Assembly (NCBI GenBank): GCA_030685235.1 | Contig: MU839155.1 | Span: 124,001 to 188,000, forward strand | Reading direction: 5' to 3' | Origin: Copromyces sp. CBS 386.78 | Lineage: Eukaryota > Ascomycota > Sordariomycetes > Sordariales > Sordariaceae | Length of the DNA stretch: 64,000 bases | In this document: positions 32,032 to 43,697 of the stretch, one piece after another | How positions within the stretch are numbered: position 1 is the stretch's first letter | Layout of the letters: each line of letters begins with the position of its first letter | Notes under the pieces: model-generated | Seen by the model: the letters and a program-made list of their open reading frames with translations, nothing else | Told to the model about the DNA's origin: nothing | The model's database searches: none | Position numbers and translations under genes: made by a program

Positions 32032-33271
32032 ATGGCGCCCGCTAACCTCCCCTCCATCTTCAATGCCACGAGCACCGATATTGAGCAGCTCCTTGCTGCT
32101 CAGTGCCACATCGGCTCCAAGAAGTGCGTTTATGCGAAAATCCACACCTCGCCGGCGACATGGCCCAAGATGAAGAGATCACGAAATGCTGACTTTGTGC
32201 GATTGCGAATAGCCTCGGTGTTCACATGCAGCGTATGCACTCCTCCCTCGATATGTCCATACTTGTCGAAGAAACAACGAATTGCGATCGCACGGACAAA
32301 TCCCTGACCTGACTTTCTTTCTGCAGCTTACCTCTGGAAGACTCGCGCCGACGGTGTCAACATCTTGAACGTTGGCAAGACCTGGTATGTGGTGGATCGA
32401 ATCGCATGAGAGGTGGATGGTAACCAAGTGGAGGAGGATGCTTGGTCACCTGGAAAATACCTCGAACAAAGGCCACAATGGCTGACAGTGCTGGCTCACC
32501 ACAGGGAGAAGATCGTCCTTGCTGCTCGCATCATCGCCTCCATCGACAACCCGGCCGATATCTGCGTTATCTCTGCCCGTCCCTACGGTCAGCGTGCCGT
32601 CCTGAAGTTTGCCGCCCACACCGGTGCTCAGGCTATCGCCGGTCGCTTCACCCCCGGTTCTTTCACCAACTACATCACCCGCTCTTTCAAGGAGCCCCGC
32701 CTCATCATCGTCACCGATCCCCGCACTGATGCCCAGGCCATCAAGGAGGCTTCCTACGTCAACATCCCCGTCATTGCCCTCTGCGATGCCGACTCGCCCA
32801 CCGAGTACGTCGATGTTGCCATCCCCACCAACAACAAGGGTCGCCACGCCATCGGCTGCGTCTGGTGGATGCTTGCCCGTGAGGTCCTCCGCCTCCGCGG
32901 TACCATCTACAACCGCGAGACCCCCTGGGACGTCATGGTCGATCTCTACTTCTGTATGTATCCCCCGGAGCCCCCGTGACCGTTTGCGGGACAATGTCTC
33001 TAACTATTAACCTACAGACCGCGACCCCGAGGCTGAGGCCGAGGAGAAGGTTGAGGAGGAGAAGCTCCCCGGTGTTGAGGAGGAGGGTGTTGCCGCCATT
33101 GAGTCCGGCTTCCCTGCCACTGGTGACTGGGAGGCTGCTCCCGCTGGCTTCCCCGCCACCGGTGAGTGGGCCGAGACCGCTCCCGGTGCCGCTGCCCCCA
33201 ACTGGGACGCTACTGCCCCTGCCACCACTGCTGACTGGGCCGCCACCGAGGCCAAGGAGTCCAGCTGGTAA
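32032..33271 (+). CDS. 40S ribosomal protein S0 (uS2), five exons
   Basis: Exons 32032-32123, 32213-32232, 32327-32384, 32505-32953 and 33018-33271 encode 290 residues. The second exon is only 20 nt. Blocks '[16 protein letters not shown]', '[20 protein letters not shown]', '[19 protein letters not shown]' and '[16 protein letters not shown]' identify the eukaryotic RPSA/Rps0 family. The C-terminal ~85 residues are acidic and then Ala/Trp-rich, with repeated [11 protein letters not shown]-like units, ending in 'ESSW'. The protein sits on the 40S head/platform and is needed for 18S rRNA 3' maturation. Four introns early in a ribosomal protein gene are normal for this fungal group. High GC3 fits strong expression. 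Confidence 0.97.
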
Positions 33272-34301
33272 ACAGTTGTAATCGAAAAAACACATTCGGT
33301 TTCTGGGTCAAAAATGGCGTAGTGGAGGCGTGGTGAAGACTGGACTTGTGGCTTGAACCTCGCCCACCGATTTCCAACACGAATTGATCATGAATACCCC
33401 CAACAATGGAATCTGGCTCTGGCTTCTTGCAAACCGCTTATCCCCTGGCAACGGGTCAAACTTGACCGCACTAATGAGGGAAAGATACTCGATCTGGCGC
33501 CATCTACTCTTGTATATGCTGTCTGGAAAGAGGGAATGCCCTGTGGGAGTCAAAAGGGGTGGACTTAATCGTTATCCCGCCCTTGCCTTGTGGTGCGATT
33601 TGTGAAGTTTGGGGATCTTAAAACAGATGAGATTTGCTCCGAATGGATACGTCCCGACCCTACTGTGTGCTTCCCTCTCCTGTGACCTTGGCCGTATTCC
33701 AGATCCCCTTGACTCAGATTATGTAATCATCGCCCTATATGATCGACCAAAGTAAACAAACCATTCAGGGGCTGCGACTTTCCACCAGCAATGGCCCATG
33801 GCTTTTGGCTAGCCTTTGTGAGATGTATGACTTGGCTTATGCATGGTGTGTTATACCCTTTATGTTCACTTTGTCCAAATCAACGACCTCGAATCTGCTC
33901 ATCACAGCTTCTCCGTCCGTATTTAGGATTTTAGGGACAAAACGCTGTTGCCCAAGACCGAAACATGCAGCTGGAGGATTCGAGAGATGGTGAATCATCG
34001 TACCAAATGCGGTGCTCGTAAGTTGCGACAGCATCATCTTGAACGCTGCCTACCAAAAGGACCTTCGAAATATCCGGCTTCTTCCCGAAGCGTCTCTTTG
34101 TAACATGATTCGATGCGATATGGAATATCACCGCACTTTGGCCGATAACGCTGCTTTCAGCTGGAACTTGCTGGACACTCGCCATATTTCTACGATATCA
34201 ACATAAATATTCCACTCCGGATGAATTTCGTGCAAACGAGCTCTTGGGAAAATGTTTGTCACTCAACCAGCATTGGGCCTAGTAGCATGATACGTGCAGT
34301 C
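33272..34301. other. gene-free region
   Basis: About 1 kb between RPS0 and the first F-box-like gene. No supported ORF. Confidence 0.4.
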
Positions 34302-35914
34302 ATGCCCGTCAACATGCGCTCCTTCCTTCCTCACGACATTCTCTATCAAGTAAGTGCCTTCCCACTTTGCCTTCCTGTCATAGCTTTTGGAAGTTGGGAA
34401 GGAGCATATGGGTCTTGCCAACAAGGGGTACAACCTTGGGATTTGGTGGGTTGTCTACTTCGTACTCAACGAGGTCTTTTCCATTGCCTTCATCCCTACT
34501 GTCCGTCCTGTCGGATCTTGGGTAGACGTTATGGGTTACCAATCCATTGGTGAAATAACCTAGTCAATGATTACAGGACAGAACTTCATTCCATGTCTGA
34601 AGAACGGCGACACTTCTCGTTATCTTCTTCCAACCCACAAGGTTTTACTTTCCTCGTCAATCAAACAATACTCATTAACCTATCAAACGATCATGCTAAC
34701 ATCACATATTTCCTCAGATTGTCCACCACTTCTGCCTCCTCCACTTTCCCAATCGCCACGAGGTCCTCGACCCTAACTTCCTCGCCGATACGTCTGTCCA
34801 ACAGCTTCTACAACTACGTCTTCTCTCCAGAGCCTTCTACCACGCCGTTACGCCGCACATTCTCAACCATGTTCCACTAACATTCAGGGAAGTCGACCGC
34901 TGGCCACAATCTTTACGGTATTGGTCTAGCGAAGAGACGAAGCACTTGAGGGCGAAGGTGAGGAAGCTGGAGGTTATTATGAGGGCCTATTGGAACGCAA
35001 AGCATTACCTTGACACAAATAATGCCTCAATGGGTCAAGCACTAGCTGTTTCTGCTACCAAGGAGCGGCAACTACGGCAGTGGACGACCGAGTTGAGGAA
35101 TCAGCTCGAATTGCCCATGGTTGGACTACCCAGTCTGAGGGAGTTGATTCTCAGCTTTACCTCTACCATATGGACCAACACCATGTTCAATGACGATCTC
35201 TTATTCAACAGAGCCGCAAAATACCTCGTGTCCGAGACTGCGAGGTACTTTGGATCTGCTCTGAGCGACGGGAGATTTGACCACTTGACTAGTCTGAAGG
35301 TGAAGGCGTCTACGGACCAGCTCTCGGAGGTTCTCTTAGGCGCGGCGAGGTCGAAGAGGCTTTGCATGAACTTGAAGTCGTTTGATGTTGATAACTTTGA
35401 GGCGCAATACGACTGGGACAAAGCCGACGAGGCGGTTCAGGTCTTGGTGGAGCGGTGTCCCAACCTAAAAGAGCTTTTTCTTTTCAGGGTGCGCCGAAAA
35501 ATCCGGCTTCATCCGGAAAACACGGGCTTAGAAAAGCTGGTCGTGGGCCGCGTTCGTGTCAGCCGGTGGAAGCCGTTGACATATCTGGAGAACCTGGTGG
35601 TGTCAAATACAGCAGTGAGACTTGAGGACCTCACATTCTCCTACAGGCCTCATAATGGTTGGTGACAATGGACTCTTTAGCATATGAAGGCTCCATGCTA
35701 ACCGATCTTTCGTGTTTCAGCACAATCATCAGGCCCCTTCTGGCATGGATATTTTGGAGAGCCCGCTGATTACAATATGCTACAAAAGCAACTGAAATGC
35801 CGCAGCTTACAGGTCATAAAGATAGGTGAGCTCGTCTTCCCAGAGCCAACGACCCTAGGATTAATAAGGAGACCCAAATATCTTGAGTTGATGAAGAGAC
35901 GTCATTTGGGCTAG
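34302..35914 (+). CDS. F-box-like protein A (fungal family), three exons
   Basis: Exons 34302-34349, 34718-35657 and 35721-35914 give 393 residues; an upstream in-frame ATG at 34221 would add 27. The N-terminus 'FLPHDILYQIVHHFCLLHF' is F-box-like and is split by intron 1 right after YQ. 'RLLSRAFYHAVTPHIL' follows, as in the F-box helices, then leucine-rich irregular repeats. The motif 'IRLHPENTGLEKL' is nearly the same as 'LRLHPDNTGLKEL' of the F-box-like gene at 40 kb, so they are paralogues. Such proteins usually bring substrates to SCF ubiquitin ligases; no substrate can be proposed. Intron 1 is long (368 nt) for this genome, so expression should be checked. The third exon was chosen because only one frame joins and extends to a stop. 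Confidence 0.65.
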
Positions 35915-36329
35915 TTGACGATTCTCGTCTGAGGAATTGCACAGTGTTTTTGGCTGCTAAGAGGGGATAGTGATGAATGTGGGCCAGAACCTACGTGTTT
36001 CCAGATTGCTAATGAAATATATCGTTCTGGCGCTTCTGGACACGTAAATGTCCCTTTCAAAGTTCTTGACAGTTTGTTCTGGCTTTTGTCCTTTTAGACT
36101 TGATAGCCTCTCCTTTTCTTCGCGTTATCCTTTCTCTTCTACAACCAACACTGAGCTTCTTGTTTCATCAGTCTTAAGGCCTGTTCGGGTCCGCGTTAGG
36201 GATTTTAAGAAATAAACGTGTTAACGTGCAGGGTCCGCAGCTGCACTCCTGCAACATTAAGGCAGCGTTAAGGTAAGCCAAAATTTTGGCTGCAAGATGG
36301 AAAGAGGTGCTTAACATCCCCTTTCTACC

Positions 36330-36535
36330 TTACCTTTCTTCTTTCCTCCTCTTTCTTCCTCCTTCGCCATCCTTTTCATCATCACCACCATCCTTTTCAT
36401 CATCGTCACCTTTTCATCATCACCACCATCCTTTTCATCATCGTCACCATCCTTCTTATCGTCACCACCATCCTTCATCATCACCATCCTTTTCATTATC
36501 ACCACCATCCTTTTCATCGTTACCTCCCTTATCGT
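36330..36535. repeat. CTT/CATCAT-rich minisatellite inside the mobile element
   Basis: Irregular tandem copies of CATCCTTTTCATCATCACCA-like units alternate with CATCGTCAC. It gives runs of His-His codons on one strand and Lys/Asp runs on the other, but no credible gene. Confidence 0.75.
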
Positions 36536-36554
36536 TAACTCCTTTGCGACGGCT

Positions 36555-36576
36555 ACCCCCTATATTTATAGGGGGT
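36555..36576. repeat. short GC/AT hairpin inside the mobile element
   Basis: ACCCCCTATA and TATAGGGGGT form a perfect 10-bp inverted repeat with a 2-nt loop. Confidence 0.8.
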
Positions 36577-36593
36577 TGAGCCTTGTAGTTGTG

Positions 36594-36661
36594 CTTAACC
36601 GCAGTCCTTAACGCACTACGTCTCGATTTTGAGACGTAGTACGTTAAGAACTACGGTTAAG
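36594..36661. repeat. 68-bp palindromic hairpin inside the mobile element
   Basis: Arms 36594-36624 and 36631-36661 are 31 nt each with a 6-nt loop (gatttt). They differ at three sites only, each C in the left arm against T in the complement of the right arm; two of the three are in CpA/TpA context. Confidence 0.8.
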
Positions 36662-37106
36662 GATTTCGAAGATTCTGGCCTTTTAATTGGTCAGATCGAG
36701 GATTTGGGGTAGGTGCAGGTGGTTGCAGGTGGTTGCAGGGTGTGCATGAAAAATAAGGTTTTTGAGCCGAACACGAAAAATCGCAGTAGTGCGTTAGTAC
36801 GTCCTATATACAAAATCTTAACCTGGGGACGTACTAACGTGCAAACGAACGGGCCTTTAAGCTACTGTGTGTTTGTGTGTGTTTTTCATCCTTCTATTTC
36901 ATAAACAGCCATTGAGTGTATTCCACATCTCCTTTCTAGTCCGGGAGCGAGAGATACATACTTGAGGGCGAGTGTCTGGCCTCTTCGGCCGGGAGCCTTC
37001 AAGCGTTTATTAGTCGATGACAAGCTAAACTTAGAATTGACAAGTTCTACAGCCAAAAAAGCCTACCGACCATAAAACAGATGCCACTTCAGTATACCTC
37101 TTCACT

Positions 37107-37553
37107 ATGGACGGACTTCCCTATGATGTGATCTACCAAGCAAGTTGAAACCTTCAGTCATCTACTCTTGACCCAGCTAACAGGAGTATTCTGATCGAAC
37201 ATAGATCGTCGAAGAGTTCTGTAAATTACCTCCCTCTCAACACTTGGAGGAACCGAGACACCTACAGCCATGCAAAAGTCCTACGTCTACCCAAAACGGC
37301 TCGTAGAGCATTTCTCTTGGTTACACCATCTCACTGTCACTCAGAAACGCCCCCAACTCCGGCTTGTCACCCGATGGCGGCAAATCGTGGACTGGAGGTG
37401 TTGAATCTGACGAATCCTAGTGTGGACGTGGCGAGCCTTGAAATGTTGCTGGGGAAGTTGGCGAGTGAGAAGGACAGAGATTCAGCTGAGGGATGCGGGC
37501 TTTGTTTGTGCCTCATCCATATCACTCGTATTTGGCGGTTCCTGAGCCGTTGA
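37107..37553 (+). pseudogene. decayed F-box-like gene fragment
   Basis: It opens 'MDGLPYDVIYQ' (37107-37139), then an intron-like gap to 37204, then 'IVEEFCKLPPSQHLEE'. This is the same intron position and F-box start as in the genes at 34.3 kb and 40.0 kb. The donor is GCAAGT instead of GTAAGT. The frame stops after about 35 codons. Another open frame further on contains 'GLEVLNLTNPSVDVASLEML', which looks like the repeat part of the same family. I read it as a truncated, frameshifted paralogue. Confidence 0.6.
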
Positions 37554-38061
37554 GTGTGGATGGTAAGTTTCAAAGTACTTTTCATTTCATTCTTTTTTTC
37601 CACTCTTTTTCGAAACGACCCCAACGACGGAGTGTTTCTAAAGATCTTGGATATAATCTACTGGCATTATTACCTGACATAGAGACAAGATAGCTAACGC
37701 ACAACTCCTCACACCCGACAGCAGAGTTTGGCTTGGTGTCTTGCACTAGAAGAAAAAACCGGATGCCGCAGCGTGAAACTTATTCGGATCAAAATGATGA
37801 TCATGGAAGTCTAAAAGGCAGGTAGAGGGTCGAATTGAGGACCAAAGGCCGCCAGAACCTGGGTTTACAGTCATAGTCGGTATGGAATATGGGAAGTAGA
37901 ACGAGATTGCAAGGTGTTTTCATATTATGAGCAAGCTAGGGAATCAGTAGGGAAAGAAAAAAGAAGAAAGAAGGCAAAGACCCAACCGTCGTTCGAACGC
38001 ACCACCTCTCACTCGTCATCCCCGTTCCTCCCATCTCCCTCCGAAGAAGGTACAAAAAAAA

Positions 38062-38331
38062 GACCAACAACCGCTCGATTGAGTGGCATCTCAGTGAACC
38101 ATCGAAACACCAACCTTTTTAATTGTCGAATATTTTTGTTTTGTGAAAGATTACCTTCTTCTGTCGCTGCTCACACCTGCAGATCCTTAATTAGTGGACG
38201 GGGCTTACGATGTGGAACGCGCTATCGGTTGCTTGAATGTACATCATCGTTTCCCAACCGACAGGTATCTTTTTCGGGGGTGGATTTAAGGTGTTAGGAC
38301 GGTTGACCGTTACGCCACTCGACCAAGCGAT
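38062..38331. repeat. 270-bp unit bounded by ~48-bp inverted repeats
   Basis: The left arm starts ACCAACAACCGCTCGATTGA and the reverse complement of the right arm starts ACCAACAATCGCTTGGTCGA. About 36 of 48 positions match, and most of the differences in the first half are C/T or A/G. The right arm, read on the minus strand, contains TGGTCGAGTGG, which resembles a tRNA A-box. It may be a small MITE or a tRNA-derived SINE pair. No flanking duplication was clear. Confidence 0.5.
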
Positions 38332-38917
38332 TGTTGGTGAATGAAGGTGCCAATCAGGTCCCTCATAAACCCATTAGGCGGTCTGGCCTGGTCTTGCAGC
38401 GTCGGTGCTGGTCTGGTCGGTGCCCGGGCCGGGATGGGATGAAATGGGATGGAAGAAAGGAAGGAGGGAAAGAGTGGTGGCCCTGGCAGCTGTGCCGGAG
38501 CGTGCGGGTGGTGCCTGCAGACAAAGGGAAAGTGCTTCCGTCCGCTGGAAATTTGAAATGTCGTCACCAGCAACGGAGAAAAAGAGAAGTCACTCGAATT
38601 GCGTATCTCTGCTCTTTTCGCGTTCTGGTACGTTCGTTTTCTTTAGTTCTGACCCCGGCCTCTTTCATGAGCAGTGTGTGCTTTCCTATTCTGGTTGCTC
38701 TTCGCTGCCTAATCCATCACCATGCTTGCGTCCGATGTCGGCAACTACTCCCGTCGAGTCCCTTCCATCTCCGAGGGAGAACATGCCCATATAACTGCAG
38801 CGTAAATATGCCCATTTTCCAATCTGCATGGCTTGCTTACACCTGGCCCAAGTATATCTTCCGCTCAGTCAACACTCACTAGCACTTGTCAACATACTAG
38901 CCTGGCGGGAGAAGAAG
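38332..38917. other. gene-free stretch in the accessory region
   Basis: No supported gene; open frames here have no family features. Confidence 0.4.
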
Positions 38918-39061
38918 ATGGCCACTTTCCAAGAAAATAGGAAGAAGAAAAAGAGGACCAAACCTCCCCATGCTGAGCCGAGAAAAAGAAGGCGTCTAAA
39001 TTGTGGGGGAGAGGACAAAACTATTGCAGCCTCCGAATGTATGTACCTACCTGTTACATAA
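38918..39061 (+). pseudogene. possible first-exon remnant of an F-box-like paralogue
   Basis: An open frame encodes 'MATFQENRKKKKRTKPPHA' and continues Lys/Arg-rich to a stop after 47 codons. In composition and position it resembles the basic first exon of the F-box-like gene 1 kb downstream ('NRKKKRKRNNYPML...RRRKNRRRC'). The similarity is low-complexity, so this is a weak call. Confidence 0.3.
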
Positions 39062-40000
39062 AGACACCCTTAATGTCAGCAGTAGAGTCGAGAAGAAACA
39101 TATACATATACTGTAACACATGACGTCCCTGAATGGAACTTGTAAATTTACTCCTCCCTAGGTATCTCAGAAGAACACGTTCATCCCCCAGATCTTTAGA
39201 CTACAGGCGCCCTTACGGTGAGTTCACTATCCTTCCATAAGCGATCCTATGTGTAAACAGCGGGTCTCTCTTGGTCACTTTTGTGCGTAGTGGTCATTCG
39301 TAGCTGCAATAAAGGGGAAAAAGGCATCCAACGAGCGTTTGTTGTATTTCTGTTCTCAGTATTTCTGTACTTAGAGGTACATTCCCAAACCTGTCCGTCC
39401 CCGTCTTCATAGTTCGAGAGCGTGTACGGTTTTAGCCCCAGTGGTTAACCGGCGGCAAAAGAAGCAACATGACATTCCTAGCGTGTACTTTTGGGCAGTC
39501 TTTTGCTTGTGATCCATTCGCCTGTAGTCCAAGTACTTCTGGTCCGAATGCCTCTTGTCCACTTGCTTCTATTCTGATTCACCTTTCTATCTCTTCAACG
39601 CCAGTTCCAGGAAACATGAGGAAAGATGAGGCTGGCTACCTCTAGTTTCTTTCCTGCTTGTGTCCACCGGTATCTAGTAGATGTAGGGGATAATTTGAGT
39701 TCACCGTTCCCTTCCACTTACTTCCATCATTGTCTTCTCATCCGCTGGGTGTCCCGGTTTCTTTCACGTTGGACGAACAACCCGCAAATAAAACCCAATC
39801 TGGTCCCACCGTCTTCTAACCACTCGTCCGCTCGCGCGCACCCATACATCCTGACATTCTGTCTAAACCCGAGCAAATTCCTCGCACTTTGCTTCCCTCT
39901 TCAATCTTTCGGGTTACTCCGTATCTGCACCCGCCCCTGCAACTTACCCAACTTCCCCGGTCTCAGCGTATCGACTTTGACAGGCAGGCAGGCAGTCAAC
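39062..40000. other. gene-free region, 5' flank of F-box-like gene B
   Basis: About 940 bp, no supported gene. The frame of the next gene is open upstream to 39626 but the first well-placed ATG is 40001. Confidence 0.4.
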
Positions 40001-41812
40001 ATGCCACCTCGACGAACTCAAACTCTAGCAACAAAATTCCACGCCATCTCCCTAGAAGACGATGACGACAACAGAAAAAAGAAGAGGAAGAGGAACAACT
40101 ACCCCATGCTCGGACCAAAGAGAAGAAGAAAGAACAGAAGACGATGTACGAAGCCCTCAAGACCGGAACCACCAGAACCGGAGCCATCAGAACCGCACTC
40201 ACCAGTACCTAACTCCACGAAACCAAGCCCTACTATAAAACCAGAACCATCAGATGCAGCCGACTCATCAGACGGCGAGGATCTTTTCATGTTTGGCCTA
40301 TCAGCACAGGAGAGATCTGAGCTGGAGCTAGAGCGGAAGCCATCGGAATTCGTACCTCGCCCGCCTCCGGACGGGGGATTGACGTTGGATCGGATGCCGT
40401 ATGATGTTCTTTACTTGGTTAGTTGGAAGTCTTTTTCTCTCTGCCTTTTTTTTTTTTTTTTTTTGTCCTTTTTTTCCTTGTCTTTCCCTTTTCTTTCTGC
40501 CTCTGTCTTCTTTCTCTCTTCGCATTATCCCCTTTGTTTCTTGTTCGTTGCACCACCCCTACAATCCCCTTCCAAAAAGGCTAATAACCCGCTGATGTGT
40601 TTCCATCCGTACAACAACAGATAATCAAAGAGCTCTGTAAACCCATCCCCTTGCGGTCTGACTTACTCCAAGATCAGCTCGCGCCATGTACTTACAGGGT
40701 GGGGGGATTTGATTGGGAAAATGAAACCCGTCTTGCTATCCGACATCTCCGCGCACTACCTTTCGTTTGCAAGGCGTTCTATGAGCCAGCGATGGCGAGT
40801 ATCTACAGATACATCCCCTTCAGCTTTCATTTTCTCAATATCGAGAACTGGTCTAGCCTCGCTAAGTTTTGGAGTCGACAGGAGAATCGTCCCGTGATGG
40901 ACCGTATACAACGACTCCATGTTGTCCTCAAGCCAAAGTTGCTCGACTGTTGGTATTTCGACTCACGCTGCGCAGATGAGCCTGATGTGAAGAACCATCT
41001 TGATGGTGTCAGACAACTCACCAAGGTATTGGCGTCTTCCCTGACGGATCTACCAGAGCTGAAAGAGCTTGATATCAGCATAGTAAACGACGGTGACGCC
41101 TTGGGCTGGTGGCCTTGTGACATGAAACCTTCGTGGAATCTCCTCACGAGCTTGGAGAGCGCGCTTACAAACCGGTTTGATAATCTGACTACGCTTGGAC
41201 TAAAAGCCCCTGCCTATGATTTGGCTTCACTTCTGCGGAGCGCGTCGCCGGAGCTCTGTACGAATCTCAGATCATTTTACTGCACACTATCAAGCTTTGA
41301 CTTTTGGCCTGGATTCATGTCTCACGAAAACCCAACAGAGTCAATCAATGCCTTCGTCAAAAGCTGTCCTAAATTGGTGAGCTTGTCACTCCCTTACCTC
41401 AGCAAGGGGCTGCGGCTACATCCGGATAATACGGGGTTGAAAGAACTGAGTGCCTTCGAGGACGGGCCTGATGACCAAACCTGTTCGTATTTTGAGAGTT
41501 TGTATCTCGACCTTTTCCCTGTACTCATGTCAAAAGCGGCCGCTCGAATAGAATTGTGGAACGTGGAGCGGGACTGTAAGTTGTTGAGAATTTATTCACC
41601 TCTCCAAGGCCAAATCCGCAGTTGGAGTTCCCGTCATCTCCCGAGGATTTGGAATGTTTCATGAAAGAGCGAGGGCTAACAGATAATCTCACCCGTCAGT
41701 CCGTGGCCAAAACTGGTACACCAAACTGGCAGTAAAACTAGGCTGCAGACTGAAAGTGGTGAGATCAACGGACTCGCAAGACTTGATGGTGGCAGTGCTT
41801 GCGAAGGGATAA
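40001..41812 (+). CDS. F-box-like protein B with basic, acidic N-terminal region; three exons
   Basis: Exons 40001-40417, 40621-41575 and 41700-41812 encode 494 residues. Residues 1-60 are Lys/Arg-rich ('DDDDNRKKKRKRNN', 'RRRKNRRR'), likely a nuclear signal; a Pro/Glu/Ser region follows. The F-box-like start 'LDRMPYDVLYLIIKELCKPI' spans the first splice, as in the paralogue at 34.3 kb. 'LPFVCKAFYEPAMASIYRYI' and leucine-rich segments come next, with 'LRLHPDNTGLKEL'. The last exon gives 'RGQNWYTKLAVKLGCRLKVV' and ends 'VLAKG'. Intron 1 contains a T19 tract at 40446-40464. Role in SCF-type ubiquitination is inferred. There is no sign of decay in the reading frame. Confidence 0.75.
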
Positions 41813-43697
41813 GACGGAGCTTGGTAACAAAGGTCATCTAGTTAAAAGGGGTGTGAGAGGAGCGATTGTGCCCCCAGTGTTTGGTCCTGCGAAAGCATCA
41901 TCATATGTAACTCTTTGGGCGCGTCCTGTTCCGGTGATAAGGCGGGAAAAGAAGTTCCTATGACAACCTTGATATCCCCTTTCAGTGCTGTTAGCTTCAG
42001 AGTGTGATCTGCTCAGCCTTCTTATCAATCCCGATGGCTTGACTATAGATGGAAAAGCCTATATGTCCCAGGTTCGCCAAGTGTTGAAGTGGTCCGAGTT
42101 GAGTGGTCTTGGGGCTGGAACAAAGCAGGAGTACCCAAACATTGGTCTAATGACCGTGACCGACTTTCTGAACAATTCCCGTGACGGTTGACATATGTAC
42201 CCAATGACAGGGGCTCGGTGACGGGTTGGGATGGACAGCCACCACGAGTCTGGGGCATCTAGAAGGAAACGGGCAAACTTCCATGCATATCAGGGGCTCC
42301 GTGGTTGATTAGCCCTAATGGAACTGCTGCTTTGTTGGCCCATCATTTTTGTACAGCCTGATGGCGATGAGAGGATTGAGGCACACAGAGAGGCTGTTTC
42401 TTTGCAGAGTGTCCATGTTCCCTAGGTACGTATCGAGGATCAGAAAAGCCAAGAGATCAGGCTGATAGCCAAGACCGATGATGTTGTTTGGGTGGGCAAG
42501 TAGGTGGTATTGTTGGCGTAAAAGCTAGCGGGTGTGTGGCTATGCTGGGTCAGATGGTGTGTGTTGGTAAAGGTTCGATTGGCCGGATCGGCTCGGACTT
42601 GAAAGGTTCTGCCGTCTTATCACTGAGTCTTGACATGTTTTCATGTTGTCGTGAGTGAATAACTGGTTTAATACATTGATTAGCAGGATGCGGCAGAAGA
42701 TGATGGAGCAGTCAGAGGGGAGTCTAAGATAGCGGGAATAACGTGTTCTTGCGAGGTCAGCATCAATGCTCGATAACCGACCGGAAGAGGTCATGGCGAA
42801 AAGACGGATTCGATGTGACGTGCGGTGCGTCATAGGGGGGCCTAGATGCCCAATAACGTTCATTAATGCCAGCAGACCCCAATATCAAAGACTCCTACAC
42901 AGTCTCGGAATCAGCAACTGAATGTTGGGGTTTTGCGCTATCGGGCCCCGTGATCCTGTAACTAACGAAGAGGGCGTTGACGGGGCAGTGCATGGAAGGA
43001 GGCAGGTTGGTTGCCTATGAGGCATTTTGGAGACATTGAAGATAGATAGTCTTTATTCGGTTGGGTGTGAGAAACTGGAAGTTGATGAAGCCAACGAATC
43101 GATGTGCGTGCTGATGGAAAGTTGAAGGGGAAGAAACGGTGGTCAGCATCTCAATTGGAGAAGAAAGTGGAAGTGACGGGACCAACTGCAAAATTCATGC
43201 GGGGAAATGACTCCACGGTGCAACACTAACATCATCCACTGATCTCCAAATCGACCGCTAAAAAATGCACCTTGCAGGACAGCCCCAGCGCCATGCCCAA
43301 ACTGGCTTGGGCCCTGCTCCTGCCGCCCTTCCCCACATCGACCCTTGTCACTAACATCCCTTTTAGGAAATGTTATGGCTTACACGACAGGAACCACGCC
43401 TGAGCACACCACACCACTTTTTTTCTTAGATGCACACTGCAAGTGTTAGATCCGGGCCCAGAAACCTACCAAGAGGCGAGTCATACATGCCATCGCACTC
43501 TGTCCTCTTGTCTTGGCCACATTGCTGAATTCGAGACTGCTTAAAAGATTCCCCTCGCCCCCTCCCTCGAATTTGTCTTTCTGGATTTCCACATTCCATC
43601 TACCACTACACCCATTTATCCAACCCAGTGCAACCATCTCAATAACAACAGCCACTTGCTCTCTTGGTTCCAACACACACACCTCGCCATCACCACC
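41813..43697. other. gene-free region upstream of the stomatin-like gene
   Basis: About 1.9 kb. An open frame at 41985-42191 has no family features and no clear splice partners. The last ~300 bp are C-rich and probably the leader and promoter of the next gene. Confidence 0.4.

Larger units (their letters stand above)
36177..36856. mobile_element. PIF/Harbinger-like non-autonomous element (680 bp) with TTA target-site duplication
   Basis: The left end AGGCCTGTTCGGGTCCGCG (36177-) and the reverse complement of the right end, AGGCCCGTTCGTTTGCACG, match at 18 of the first 23 positions. Both ends are flanked by TTA (36174-36176 and 36857-36859), the 3-bp duplication typical of PIF/Harbinger transposons. 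The GGCC(T/C)GTT(C/T)G start is also typical of that superfamily. No transposase is present, so it is a MITE-like passenger. Inside are a CAT-rich simple repeat, two hairpins and a subterminal 13-bp inverted repeat (36792-36804 with 36827-36839). Confidence 0.7.

Noticed and set aside
36286..36579. His/Pro/Ser-rich ORF
   Set aside because: It is the CAT/CTT minisatellite within the mobile element, not a gene.
37980..38030. possible tRNA on either strand (CGTTCGAACG)
   Set aside because: This is a palindrome; flanking bases do not form a T-stem or acceptor stem.
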